64,000 bases of DNA from NCBI RefSeq assembly GCF_050433505.1, contig NZ_JBNPXC010000001.1:434001-498000 (forward strand), given 5' to 3'. The stretch is from Methanobacterium_D oryzae. Lineage in GTDB: Archaea > Methanobacteriota > Methanobacteria > Methanobacteriales > Methanobacteriaceae. The stretch's first letter is position 1, and every line of letters starts with the position of its first letter. A program made the position numbers and the translations under genes. The notes under the pieces are model-generated. The model did not search any database. It had not been told where the DNA came from and was given only the letters and a program-made list of their open reading frames with translations. Below are positions 35,513 through 44,356 of the stretch, in pieces.

Positions 35513-35741
35513 ATTAACTATTCTTAAGGTTTATTTTAATGGTTTAAGTAATGAATTTAAACTTTCATCATTGGAAGTTTTATATGTACTAAAATACAAC
35601 TAATGCTCCTATTTTTATATAGTTATTAGTATGTAAAACAATATTAATAACTTTAATGGATTTTACCATAAAAATGAGTTTAATTCCCTTTTTATAAAAT
35701 TAAATATTTTAATTAAGCTCTAAAAAATAAAAAATAAGTAT

Positions 35742-35879
35742 TTAAATTTTAAAACGTTTTTTAAGCTCTTTTTTAGCCATTTTTTCTATTGGATTCTTTT
35801 CTTTATGGTGCTTAGATCCTTTAGATTGTTTCTTAAGTTCTTTCTTAGCTTGTTTTTTTACTTCATCTAATAGGGACAT
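35742..35879 (-). CDS. Very small lysine-rich protein with internal repeat
   Basis: A 45-residue basic protein with 18 lysines and arginines. Two similar halves are visible: DEVKKQAKKELKKQSK and IEKMAKKELKKRFKI, separated by a GSKHHKEKNP linker. A strong GGAGGAG ribosome binding site lies 8 bases before the ATG, which makes it a real gene despite its size. It looks like a nucleic-acid- or ribosome-associated helix pair, which is inference. No close family is recognised. Confidence 0.6.
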   Translation of the reverse strand: MSLLDEVKKQAKKELKKQSKGSKHHKEKNPIEKMAKKELKKRFKI

Positions 35880-35955
35880 GCATATCTCCTCCTATTATTG
35901 TCTTTTTTATGTTGCACTGATGGTTAATGGTTTGGATTATTGAATTTTAAATATT

Positions 35956-36252
35956 TTATAATCTCTCTAAAGCAGTTTCCATAGATTCAACGTGTTTAAT
36001 TTCAATTTTATTATATGCTGCAAAACCAATTGCTTTTAAATATCTCTCAAAAGCTTTATGGGATGGAGCTTCAACAAGATAATAAATTTCATGTTCTAAT
36101 GGTGGATAAACTGCAGCTATTATCTTAATTTCATGCTTTTTGGCCATTTCTTCTTTGTTACTTACTAATCCTCTTAATTCTGCTCTTCGTTTATCATTAA
36201 ATAAGTAGCAGGATTCTGCAGAATGGGTCATGTGTGCCATAAACATTTCCAT
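35956..36252 (-). CDS. Small alpha/beta protein, DUF3303-like
   Basis: A 98-residue soluble protein: MEMFMAHMTHSAESCYLFN at the start, a central beta-rich IKIIAAVYPPLEHEIYYLVEAPSH and a C-terminal helix. The pattern is that of a dimeric ferredoxin-like alpha+beta fold (compare DUF3303 and muconolactone isomerase-like proteins), which I offer only tentatively. A GGAGTG ribosome binding site precedes the ATG. The next gene in the same direction is the lysine-rich small protein. Confidence 0.55.
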   Translation of the reverse strand: MEMFMAHMTHSAESCYLFNDKRRAELRGLVSNKEEMAKKHEIKIIAAVYPPLEHEIYYLVEAPSHKAFERYLKAIGFAAYNKIEIKHVESMETALERL

Positions 36253-36493
36253 AAAATTTCACACTCCTTATATTTATTAATTAATTTTATATAATTATTA
36301 AGATTTATTATTTACCCTTTTAAAGAAGCACAGTTATACTTGAAAATACAGCTGAAGTGATTAATTACTTTAAATAGTTTATAATAACTGTAATAATTCA
36401 TGCAACGCTTTGAAATTCAGTTAATAACTCTTAATGCTAAAAATTATATGATATTTACTTCAAAATATAAACTGAAGATAAGGAGATAAAACA

Positions 36494-37174
36494 ATGCAAT
36501 ACATTACACTCTCATATATGCTTGAAGGAAATTCTCCAGTGCATATTGGTTTAAAAGATCCAAATATATATCCCAATATCCAAATATCGAAAGGTGGAGG
36601 ATACAATAGCTATATAATAAATGTAGAAAACCACAGTGGAACTCATGTAGATGCTCCGGGGCATTTTTTAGACATGGGAAAAATAATATCTGAATATAAT
36701 CCAGATGACTTTGCTTTCAATAATCCAGTAATTTTAAACGTTCCTAAAAAGCAAAATGAATTCATAAGACTTGAAGATGTGTTGGAATCAGATTTAAAAG
36801 GTAAGGACTGTATATTTTTCCGTACAGGCTTTACAAAATACCGAGAAAAAGATCCTGAAACTTATTTAAAATTTAATCCTGGAATTGATCCAGACTTAGT
36901 TTACTGGATTAGAAAAAACTACCCTTCAATTAGATGCCTTGGAATAGACTGTGTTTCAATGGGAGGATATCAAAAACCAGAAGAAGCAAAAAAAGCACAT
37001 TTAAATGCATTTATGGAAAATGAGGAACTTGGTAAACCGTTACTTTTAGTTGAAGATATGAACCTCGAGATAATTGAAAATTTAGATCTTCTTGAAATGG
37101 TTTTTATTATTCCTTGGCAGATAAAAGGAATTGACAGTGCTCCATGCACTGTACTTGCTAAACTAAAACAATAA
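36494..37174 (+). CDS. Cyclase / kynurenine formamidase-like hydrolase
   Basis: A 226-residue protein of the cyclase family (PF04199). The metal-binding motif is HSGTHVDAPGHF at residues about 51-62, and a later DCVSMGG with a His in KKAHLNAF completes the site. The family includes amide hydrolases such as arylformamidase. No tryptophan-breakdown genes are nearby, so substrate is unknown. It has a strong AAGGAGAT ribosome binding site and converges with the desulfurase-like gene 13 bases downstream. Confidence 0.8.
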   Translation: MQYITLSYMLEGNSPVHIGLKDPNIYPNIQISKGGGYNSYIINVENHSGTHVDAPGHFLDMGKIISEYNPDDFAFNNPVILNVPKKQNEFIRLEDVLESDLKGKDCIFFRTGFTKYREKDPETYLKFNPGIDPDLVYWIRKNYPSIRCLGIDCVSMGGYQKPEEAKKAHLNAFMENEELGKPLLLVEDMNLEIIENLDLLEMVFIIPWQIKGIDSAPCTVLAKLKQ

Positions 37175-37187
37175 ATGTTTTTATTAT

Positions 37188-38363
37188 CTATTTTTTATAT
37201 AAGGGACTAATCTTCCTTAAATTCTCCACAACGTTACGTATTGCATCTGCAACAGCATCAGCATCATCCATTGTATTAAACCTGCCAAAGGTGAACCTTA
37301 TTGATCCATGAGCTCTTTCAGAATCTCCACTTGCTGCCATTATAACGTGACTGGCTTCTAAAGTTCTACTAAAACAGGAAGATCCAGTACTAACTGCAAA
37401 TCCGCGCATATCAAGATGTAGAGTTATTGATTCACCTTCAACATACTGGAAAGTTATATTGACATTTTGAGGAGTTCTTTTTTTCCTATCTCCATTTAAA
37501 ACTGTTTCAGGTACTTCCTTTAAGATACGATCAATTAAGTGATCACGAATTTCTTGAAGTCTTTCATTTTCTTCATCAGTTACTAATTCAACTGCCTTAG
37601 CAAATCCAACTGCACCAGGCACATTTTCAGGTCCTCCACGTAGATTAAACTCTTGAAATCCTCCATCAAGCCATCTTTTAATTCTTGTACCTTTACGAAT
37701 GTAGAGGCCGCCTATGCCATTAGGGCCGTGTATTGTATGGGCAGACACCGAAATTAAGTCCACATGTACTTTATTCACGTCTAAAGGCACTCTTTTAAAT
37801 GTGTGGGTGGCGTCAGTATGGAAAATAACTTTATTATCTTTACATATTTTTCCAATAGCTTCAATGTTTTGTATGGTTCCTATTTCTTGATTAGCGTGCT
37901 GTATAGAAACAAGAATAGTTTCATCTGTTATTGCATTTTTCAATGCCTCTAAATCAACAAATCCATTAGCATCTACATCAATATATGAAACTTTAAAACC
38001 TTGATTTTCCAAAGTTTTGGCACTGTTAAGCACTGGAAAATCTTCAATTTTAGATACTATAATGTGTTTACCTTTTTTATCTCCAAGTGCCTGTGCAACT
38101 CCTTTTAAGGCCATGTTATTTGATTCTGCACTGCCTGAAGTAAAAATAAATTCTCGAGGCGATGCTCCTAAAGCATTTGCTATGGCTTCTCTACTTTTTT
38201 CTAAAGCTTCTCTGGCTTCCACACCCATAGAATACCCAAAATCTGAAGTTGCAATTGCATAAGTGTCAAGATAGTACTTTTTCATCTCTTCAAAAGCTCT
38301 ATCATCTACTCTTGTCATGGACGCATTATCTAAATAAATATATTTGTCAAACATAAATTTCAC
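37188..38363 (-). CDS. Cysteine desulfurase homologue lacking the PLP lysine
   Basis: A 391-residue protein with the full NifS/IscS fold: FTSGSAESNNMALKG, ISVSAHTIHGPNGIGGLYIR, STGSSCFSRTLE and RFTFGRF. The catalytic cysteine is present (C330). However, by eye alignment to E. coli IscS, the Schiff-base lysine (IscS K206) is Thr210, the PLP-stacking histidine (H104) is Asp108, and the PLP-contacting glutamine (Q183) is His187; only the conserved Asp (D184) remains. So ordinary PLP-dependent desulfuration is unlikely. It directly abuts the DsrE gene and follows TusA, so a role in moving persulfide sulfur is plausible. Last gene of the operon. Confidence 0.88.
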   Translation of the reverse strand: MKFMFDKYIYLDNASMTRVDDRAFEEMKKYYLDTYAIATSDFGYSMGVEAREALEKSREAIANALGASPREFIFTSGSAESNNMALKGVAQALGDKKGKHIIVSKIEDFPVLNSAKTLENQGFKVSYIDVDANGFVDLEALKNAITDETILVSIQHANQEIGTIQNIEAIGKICKDNKVIFHTDATHTFKRVPLDVNKVHVDLISVSAHTIHGPNGIGGLYIRKGTRIKRWLDGGFQEFNLRGGPENVPGAVGFAKAVELVTDEENERLQEIRDHLIDRILKEVPETVLNGDRKKRTPQNVNITFQYVEGESITLHLDMRGFAVSTGSSCFSRTLEASHVIMAASGDSERAHGSIRFTFGRFNTMDDADAVADAIRNVVENLRKISPLYKK

Positions 38364-38780
38364 CTAAATAAACAGGGTTATTTTTGATTCTCGAGCTTCA
38401 TTTATATAGGTACCAACTGCACCATAATCATCAATTAAATCTCGCCGGAGATCTTCTTTTTTAACTCCCATAATCTCCATGGTCATCTCACAAGCTATGA
38501 TCTTACCGCCAAGTTCTTTAAAGTCTTTCATGAGCTTTTCTAAAGACACTACGTTGGCTTTTTCCATCCTTCCTTTAATCATCTTTTTACCAAGACCCAT
38601 CATGTTCATTTTAGATAATGAACCTTTTTCCAATTCTCCCTTTTGAAGGCGTTGAAGTCCCCAGAAAGTAAAATATAGCGATGCTTCCATTCCCATTGAA
38701 AGCGCTCCGTTAGCTATGATAAGTGCACTGTATATCTTGTCCATATCTCCACTATGAACTACTATTGTGGCTTTTTCCAT
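38364..38780 (-). CDS. DsrE-family sulfur-relay protein
   Basis: A 138-residue DsrE/DsrE2-like protein. The hydrophobic core ALIIANGALSMGMEASLYFT and the KIIACEMTMEIMG segment with Cys97 match sulfurtransferase-type DsrE proteins, which pass persulfides. The final residues ESKITLFI are followed immediately by the desulfurase-like gene. I place the start at ATG 38780 with a GGTG ribosome binding site that overlaps the TusA stop; an in-frame GTG at 38789 would add three residues. Confidence 0.83.
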   Translation of the reverse strand: MEKATIVVHSGDMDKIYSALIIANGALSMGMEASLYFTFWGLQRLQKGELEKGSLSKMNMMGLGKKMIKGRMEKANVVSLEKLMKDFKELGGKIIACEMTMEIMGVKKEDLRRDLIDDYGAVGTYINEARESKITLFI

Positions 38781-38789
38781 CGTTAACAC

Positions 38790-39011
38790 CTACCTACGGA
38801 TTTTAATCTTCCATATCCCCTTTTCTTCTTCAACATCAATCAATTCTAAACCTAAAGCTTCAACAGCCATTGGTATTTCTTTTTTAGATGCAGAATGGGT
38901 CCCTGTAACTTCCACTATGTCTCCAGGAGAAGCCTTTCGTAATGCTTTCCTAACTTCAACCAATGGTACAGGACATGTTTCGCCTTTAACGTCGATTTTT
39001 ATTTCTGCCAT
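38790..39011 (-). CDS. TusA-family sulfur carrier protein
   Basis: A 73-residue TusA/SirA-type protein. The persulfide-carrying cysteine is Cys13 in GETCPVPLVEVRKALR, the invariant Cys-Pro motif of the family. TusA proteins shuttle sulfur between desulfurases and DsrE-like acceptors. It is the first of three consecutive genes with overlapping or abutting ends (TusA, DsrE, desulfurase homologue), so the gene order strongly links their functions. A YHS-domain gene lies 46 bases upstream. Confidence 0.9.
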   Translation of the reverse strand: MAEIKIDVKGETCPVPLVEVRKALRKASPGDIVEVTGTHSASKKEIPMAVEALGLELIDVEEEKGIWKIKIRR

Positions 39012-39057
39012 GGGATCACCTTTGGAAATTAAAAAATAATAATAAACAAAGTTTATA

Positions 39058-39201
39058 TTATTTTAAATATTCTTCTGGGTTCTCATCAAACATTTTTTTA
39101 CATGCTGGAGCGCAGAAATAGTATTTTTTACCTTTATATTCACTTTCATATTTTGGATTGTTTTCGTCTACTTCCATTTTACATACAGGATCTACAGCCA
39201 T
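39058..39201 (-). CDS. YHS-domain metal-binding mini-protein
   Basis: A 47-residue protein made entirely of a YHS domain: DPVCKMEV at the start and YYFCAPACKKMFDENPEEYL at the end, with C7, C30 and C34 as probable metal ligands. YHS domains often occur beside or within copper/silver P-type ATPases, and CopA lies just upstream on the same strand. It probably binds copper or another soft metal. A GGTGA-type ribosome binding site precedes the ATG. It may be cotranscribed with the sulfur-relay genes downstream. Confidence 0.82.
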   Translation of the reverse strand: MAVDPVCKMEVDENNPKYESEYKGKKYYFCAPACKKMFDENPEEYLK

Positions 39202-39305
39202 TTTTTCACCTCTAACCTTGTTTTCTAAAAAGGTTTGTTAAAAAATCTCTTAATATGTGAAATAATTTCATATTAAACTATGATCTTTAATAAAAATAAA
39301 TATTA

Positions 39306-39394
39306 TTATTTATTAAGATTAATCTTTTTAGCAGGTGGAACATATCCCTTGAGTAGCAATGAAAGGCTTACAACTGTTACAGAACTTACTGCCA
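39306..39394 (-). pseudogene. Vestigial C-terminal tail of a second CopA
   Basis: Minus-strand codons read AVSSVTVVSLSLLLKGYVPP and then AKKINLNK-stop, matching the end of CopA (ALSSVTVVSLSLLLKGYIPP, AKKKNVSI-stop). Over about 70 bases there are 8 differences, mostly at synonymous third positions. This suggests a diverged second copA that was deleted down to its last 28 codons, rather than a recent copying of the neighbouring gene. Homology stops abruptly at 39394. Confidence 0.75.
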
Positions 39395-39413
39395 ACCTTT
39401 TAGAAAAAGGTTG
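39393..39413. terminator. Perfect hairpin behind copA
   Basis: CAACCTTTT and AAAAGGTTG form a 9-bp perfect stem with a 3-base loop, 13 bases beyond the copA stop and at the junction with the vestigial tail. There is no T-run on the minus strand, so it may stabilise the mRNA 3' end rather than terminate. Confidence 0.4.
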
Positions 39414-39425
39414 ATCAAAATATGT

Positions 39426-41861
39426 TTAAATTGATACATTTTTCTTTTTAGCAGGAGGTATATATCCCTTGAGTAGTAATGAAAGGCTAACAACTGTTAC
39501 AGAGCTAAGTGCCATTGCAAAAGCCGCATATTCAGGTCTAAAAGTTATATTTACTGAATAAAGCACGCCTGCAGCCACAGGTATAAGTGCACTGTTATAT
39601 GCAAAAGCCCAGAACAAGTTCTGTTTAATCCGACCCATTACCTTTTTACTGAGCTGGATTCCAGCAACAGAATCCATTAAATCATCTTTAATAAGCACAA
39701 TTTTCCCGCTTTCTATTGCAATGTCTGTACCACTTCCGATGGCGATTCCAACCTCGGATTGTGCAAGTGCAGGAGCATCGTTAATTCCATCTCCTACAAA
39801 CGCTACAATTTCCCCTTTATCTTGAAGTTTTTTAACTTCATTTGCTTTATCGCTTGGTAAAACTTCTGCAAGCACATTTTCAATTCCTACTTGTTTTGCA
39901 ATTGCATTTGCTGTTCTTTCATTATCTCCTGTGATCATAAAGACATTAATTTTCATCTTTTTAAGCTCTTCAATCGCTGCTTTTGTAGTTTCTTTTAATG
40001 TATCTGCAACTGCAACTATTCCAGCAAATTCATTATTAATTGCAATAAGAATAGCAGTTTTTCCCTCATTTTCAAGCTGGAATATTTTATCTTCATTATC
40101 GGCACTTATTTTAACTTCCCTATCTTCTAGAAGAGCTCTATTTCCAACGAGTATTTTTTTACTATCTACTGAGGCATACACGCCTTTTCCTCCAAAAGTA
40201 TCGAAATCAGTACTTTCTAAAATCTCAATATTTTCTTCTTCTGCATTTTTCACAATTGCATTTGCAAGAGGGTGTTGTGAGTTCCTTTCAACACTTGCAG
40301 TGTATTTTAGAATATCTTCACTATTATATTTGGCTTCAATAATGTCTGTTACTTCTGGTTTTCCCTTAGTAAGAGTTCCAGTTTTATCAAATAATATTGA
40401 AGTTATTTTTTCAGATGTTTCAAGTGCTGAACCATCTTTTATAAGAATTCCAAGTTCTGCACCTCTTCCAATACCAACTGTCACTGCGGTAGGTGTTGCA
40501 AGCCCAAGAGCACATGGGCATGCTACAACAAGGATTGAAATCAACACAGTAAGTGCGAGCAATAAGGTACTACCATAAACAAAATACCAGATTGAAAATG
40601 CAATTATTGCAATTGTTAGGACTGTTGGTATGAAATAAGTAACTGCTTTATCTGCAATACGTTCAACTGGGGGCCTTGACCCCTGTGCATCTTCAACAAG
40701 TTTAATTATTTGAGATAAAACCGTATCTTTACCTATTTTTGTAGCTTTAAATTTTAAAACTCCATTCTGGTTAAAAGTCCCACCAATAACAGTTTTTCCT
40801 TCATTTTTTATAACAGGAATTGATTCACCGGTAATGACAGATTCATCAACATAGCTTTCACCATCAATAACTTTACCGTCTGTTGGGATCTTTTCACCGG
40901 GCTTTACAATTATAATATCATCTAATTGTACGTCTTCAATTGGAGTTTCAATTTCTTTATTTTCACGAACAACAGTAGCCGTTTTTGGTTGTAAACCCAC
41001 TAATTTTTTAATTGCGGTTGAAGTTCGTCCAATTGCTCTTGTTTCAAGGTATCTTCCAAGTGTAAGGAAAGCTGCAAGCATTAGAGCAGTTTCATAAAAC
41101 ATAAATTCAGGAGTAAGAACAATACTGAATGTTCCAAGAATACTTGCCCCATATGCAACTCCTATACCCATTGAATACATTACATCCATATTCAGGACTC
41201 TATTTTTGAGTGCACGGTATGCAGCACTGAATATAGGATAACTAACATAAATAAAGGGTATAATTGAAACTATAAGCATGAAATAAGTCATTGGAATTGG
41301 TAACATGACATTAAAATACATCATAAGCATTAATGGAATGGAAACACCAAATCCAACAATTATCCGGTTTCTTTTATCTTTTAAATCCTGAATCCGTACT
41401 TTTTCTTCTAAATCTTCAGCTTCTTCACCTTCAATTCCAAGATACTGATAACCAATGTCTTCAATTGTGTTTTTCATATCTTCAATAGTAACCATCGTTG
41501 GATTGTAGGTTATATAAGCTTTTTCAGAACTTAAATTAACATTAACATTACTAATTCCATCAAGTCTGCCTAATCCATCTTCAATGGCTTTTACACACAT
41601 TGCACAAGTCATTCCACCAATTTTAATAACAACTTTTTCATTTATAACTCCATAACCTGCACTTTCTACTGCATTTTCAAGTTCAGAAAGCTTAACCTTA
41701 TCTGCATCATAGTCAACAGTTGCCTTTTCAGTACCAAGATTAACTTGAGCATCATTTACACCTTCAACTTCCTTTAAGCTTTTTTCAATTGCTAAAGAGC
41801 ACATTGCACAACTCATACCGGAAACTTTGATTTCAGCTTTTTTATCTTTCTTTTCTACCAT
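39426..41861 (-). CDS. copA: Copper-translocating P-type ATPase
   Basis: An 811-residue P1B ATPase that exports Cu+ (or Ag+). Two N-terminal heavy-metal domains carry GMSCAMC (C18, C21) and GMTCAMC (C86, C89). The transmembrane metal site is the CPC of VVACPCALGLATPTA, the phosphorylation motif is FDKTGTLTKG and the hinge is GDGINDAPALAQSEVG. I set the start at ATG 41861, with a GGGAT ribosome binding site 4 bases upstream; an in-frame ATG at 41915 would add 18 residues and overlap the previous gene by 32 bases. A second, vestigial copA tail and a YHS mini-protein lie downstream. Confidence 0.94.
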   Translation of the reverse strand: MVEKKDKKAEIKVSGMSCAMCSLAIEKSLKEVEGVNDAQVNLGTEKATVDYDADKVKLSELENAVESAGYGVINEKVVIKIGGMTCAMCVKAIEDGLGRLDGISNVNVNLSSEKAYITYNPTMVTIEDMKNTIEDIGYQYLGIEGEEAEDLEEKVRIQDLKDKRNRIIVGFGVSIPLMLMMYFNVMLPIPMTYFMLIVSIIPFIYVSYPIFSAAYRALKNRVLNMDVMYSMGIGVAYGASILGTFSIVLTPEFMFYETALMLAAFLTLGRYLETRAIGRTSTAIKKLVGLQPKTATVVRENKEIETPIEDVQLDDIIIVKPGEKIPTDGKVIDGESYVDESVITGESIPVIKNEGKTVIGGTFNQNGVLKFKATKIGKDTVLSQIIKLVEDAQGSRPPVERIADKAVTYFIPTVLTIAIIAFSIWYFVYGSTLLLALTVLISILVVACPCALGLATPTAVTVGIGRGAELGILIKDGSALETSEKITSILFDKTGTLTKGKPEVTDIIEAKYNSEDILKYTASVERNSQHPLANAIVKNAEEENIEILESTDFDTFGGKGVYASVDSKKILVGNRALLEDREVKISADNEDKIFQLENEGKTAILIAINNEFAGIVAVADTLKETTKAAIEELKKMKINVFMITGDNERTANAIAKQVGIENVLAEVLPSDKANEVKKLQDKGEIVAFVGDGINDAPALAQSEVGIAIGSGTDIAIESGKIVLIKDDLMDSVAGIQLSKKVMGRIKQNLFWAFAYNSALIPVAAGVLYSVNITFRPEYAAFAMALSSVTVVSLSLLLKGYIPPAKKKNVSI

Positions 41862-41883
41862 TGGAATCCCTTGAATTCTGTTT

Positions 41884-43122
41884 TTAAGTTCTAAGGTCTT
41901 TAATGATTTTTCCATCCTTCATTACCAATACAATGTTATCTGGATTACCGAGAGACTTTATATTGGCTATGGGATCTTTTTTACTGATTATAATATCTGC
42001 TAATTTGCCTTTTTCTATAGTGCCGAGTTTATCATCTACTTTTAGGCATTCTGCAGCATGTTTAGTCCCAGCCATAATTGCTTCTTCTGGGCTCATTCCA
42101 ATATCATGCAAAAATCCTAATTCTTCTAAATTAAGTCCATGAGGAACTACGCCACAATCAGTACCCATAACAATCTGAACACCAGCTTCATATGCCTTTC
42201 TAATGTTCTCATCATGTATATCCACAATTTCAATGGCCTGTTCTCGGCTATATTCAGGTAATTCTCCAGCTTCTGCTAGTTTTTTGTTATGCTTTATAAC
42301 CACACATGTAGGAATGAGATAAGTTTTCTTCTCAACCATCATTTGAATTGCTTCACTATCCAAATAAGTACCATGTTCTATTGAATAAGCACCAGCTTTT
42401 AGAGCATTTTTAATCCCTTCTGCCCCATGTCCATGAGCCATTACTTTAACGCCATCATGAAATTCACCTTCTTGAACCATAACTTTTAGTTCTTCAATTG
42501 TGAATTGTGTATGTTCTGGACCATCATTAACACTCATAACGCCTCCTGTAACCATAACTTTGATAAAATCAGCTCCACTGCGAAGTATTTCACGAGTCCT
42601 TTTACGTACTTCATCTTTCCCGTCGCAGATGCTTTCAGGAAGCCCGGGATATGATATTTTCATATCAAATCCAGAATTTAGATGATGATCAAAATGACCT
42701 CCACTTATAGAAAGGGGCATTACACTAATGAGCATTCTTGGACCAACTACTAAACCTTCATCAACTGCCATTTTAACCCCTCTATCTGCAAGGCCCGCAT
42801 CTCGAATTGAAGTCACACCTGCATCAATTGTGCGACGCATATTTTCTACTCCTCTAAAGAAAAATAATGAAAGAGGATTGTACATTGTATCTTCCATTTT
42901 GAAGCCATTTGCCATTATATGAACATGGGTATCTATAAATCCTGGCAAAATGAACATATCATGGGCATCAATCTTTTTAATTTCTTTATCAGGCAAAGAA
43001 ATAGAATCTTCCTTTCCAACATCAATAATTTGGTTATCTTTAATTAAAATAGCTGCATTAGGAAGAGGATTACTCCCATTACCATCAATTAACGTCCCGT
43101 TATGAATTAATGAATATGGCAT
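41884..43122 (-). CDS. Metal-dependent amidohydrolase (prolidase/imidazolonepropionase-like)
   Basis: A 412-residue TIM-barrel amidohydrolase. Ligands lie in LPGFIDTHVHIMANG, the probably carbamylated lysine in DFIKVMVTGGV, and MAHGHGAEG, SIEHGTYLD and MGTDCGVVPHG. This is the branch annotated as Xaa-Pro dipeptidase-like or organophosphate acid anhydrolase-like; natural substrates vary. The C-terminus MKDGKIIKDLRT is complete. It precedes copA on the same strand but with no clear functional link. Confidence 0.83.
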   Translation of the reverse strand: MPYSLIHNGTLIDGNGSNPLPNAAILIKDNQIIDVGKEDSISLPDKEIKKIDAHDMFILPGFIDTHVHIMANGFKMEDTMYNPLSLFFFRGVENMRRTIDAGVTSIRDAGLADRGVKMAVDEGLVVGPRMLISVMPLSISGGHFDHHLNSGFDMKISYPGLPESICDGKDEVRKRTREILRSGADFIKVMVTGGVMSVNDGPEHTQFTIEELKVMVQEGEFHDGVKVMAHGHGAEGIKNALKAGAYSIEHGTYLDSEAIQMMVEKKTYLIPTCVVIKHNKKLAEAGELPEYSREQAIEIVDIHDENIRKAYEAGVQIVMGTDCGVVPHGLNLEELGFLHDIGMSPEEAIMAGTKHAAECLKVDDKLGTIEKGKLADIIISKKDPIANIKSLGNPDNIVLVMKDGKIIKDLRT

Positions 43123-43499
43123 TTTTCAAACCGTCCTATAATTTTAAAAAATTTACTTTAAATCCTTGCTTATTATTATGGATAAAATAAACATTGTATT
43201 TTTTTATTTTCCCTCAATTTAATAATATTTTGTGAAATAATTAATATTTTTATTTATTGGGGTAATAAAATCTTAAGATTTATGGTAAAAAATAATAAGT
43301 ACAAAAAACAAAGAATAACTGAGTGTATTAGATATTTCGATATGTTTACTAATAATCTGTTTATGTAACATAGAATTAGATAATTCATGACTTTAATTAA
43401 TAAAATAATTGAATTTAAAGAATTAAAGGATAAAATATAAGACTAAATTTGATATTATAGATAATAAGGTTTATTTATTTAAGTTAAAAGGTAAATAAA
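43123..43499. other. 377-bp AT-rich divergent intergenic region
   Basis: Contains promoters for the amidohydrolase (minus) and the FilR1-like regulator (plus). A 12-base perfect palindrome AATCTTAAGATT lies at 43269-43280. A 28-codon ATG frame right after it has no ribosome binding site and I do not call it. No other structure is evident. Confidence 0.4.
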
Positions 43500-44309
43500 A
43501 TGTCTTCAAATATTTTAAAGCTTTATGAGAAAGTTAGGGATGATTTAAAGTTTCTCACCGCCTCTGATGTTAGGACAAAAATAATCATTGTTTTAAATGG
43601 AGGATCAAAAAATTTAAGTGATTTAAAGGAAGAAACTAACCTGAACTCATCTACAATTTTACATGGAATGAGTCAACTTGAAGAGAAAAATCTCATTTTA
43701 AAGCAATCTGGAGGATATTCACTCTCTCAAACTGGTAAAATTGTGGCACTTAATCTCATAAATCTTATAAAGGCTTCTACATCACTTGGAGAGCTTGAAA
43801 AAATATTATTAATGCATGAAATAGAGGTCATACCTAATTATTTACTTGAAAATATAGGCAGCCTTAATAATGCAGTTGTAGTGGAATCAACACCTACAGA
43901 TGTAATGAAACCTCATACAGTTCATGCAGAACTCGTATCAAGATCTAAAGAGGTTAAATATATATCTTCGGTTCTTTTACCTCAAAAAATTGAATCCTTT
44001 GACGAATTATTGGAGAAAGGATCATTGCAACTTATGTTAACAGAAGATGTATTAGAAAAGTGGATTGAGATAAAAGGCCGAGAAACCTTAAAAAAGGAGC
44101 TTTTAGAGAAAGATTTTAAATTATGGAAGATAGAAAATGCAAAAATGTCATTTACAGTAGCAGATAATTTTTTCGCACTTGGATTATTTTCAACAGATGG
44201 AATGTATGATCTTAACAAATATTTAATAAGCGAAGATGAAGAGGCAATAAAATGGGGAAATCGCTTGTTTGATCATTATTTAAAGCAAGCAGAAGAGGTA
44301 AAATTATAA
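43500..44309 (+). CDS. FilR1/DUF1724-type winged-helix regulator
   Basis: A 269-residue methanogen transcription factor. Residues about 18-80 are a winged helix (VRTKIIIVLNGGSKNLSDLK, STILHGMSQLEEKNLI), and residues 120-260 match the FilR1 middle domain (DUF1724), with VVESTPTDVMKPHTVHAELV and the C-terminal SFTVADNFFALGLFSTDGMY. Related proteins regulate methanogenesis or wall-related genes together with signalling proteins. A receiver/kinase hybrid follows 47 bases later in the same direction and is the likely partner. Confidence 0.8.
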   Translation: MSSNILKLYEKVRDDLKFLTASDVRTKIIIVLNGGSKNLSDLKEETNLNSSTILHGMSQLEEKNLILKQSGGYSLSQTGKIVALNLINLIKASTSLGELEKILLMHEIEVIPNYLLENIGSLNNAVVVESTPTDVMKPHTVHAELVSRSKEVKYISSVLLPQKIESFDELLEKGSLQLMLTEDVLEKWIEIKGRETLKKELLEKDFKLWKIENAKMSFTVADNFFALGLFSTDGMYDLNKYLISEDEEAIKWGNRLFDHYLKQAEEVKL

Positions 44310-44356
44310 AATTAACTTATTTAATTCATTAATCATATCATGGAGCGTAATTTTAA

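Noticed and set aside
43286..43372. 28-codon open frame after the palindrome in the amidohydrolase/FilR1-like gap
   Set aside because: No ribosome binding site and no recognisable protein features; likely chance in AT-rich DNA.
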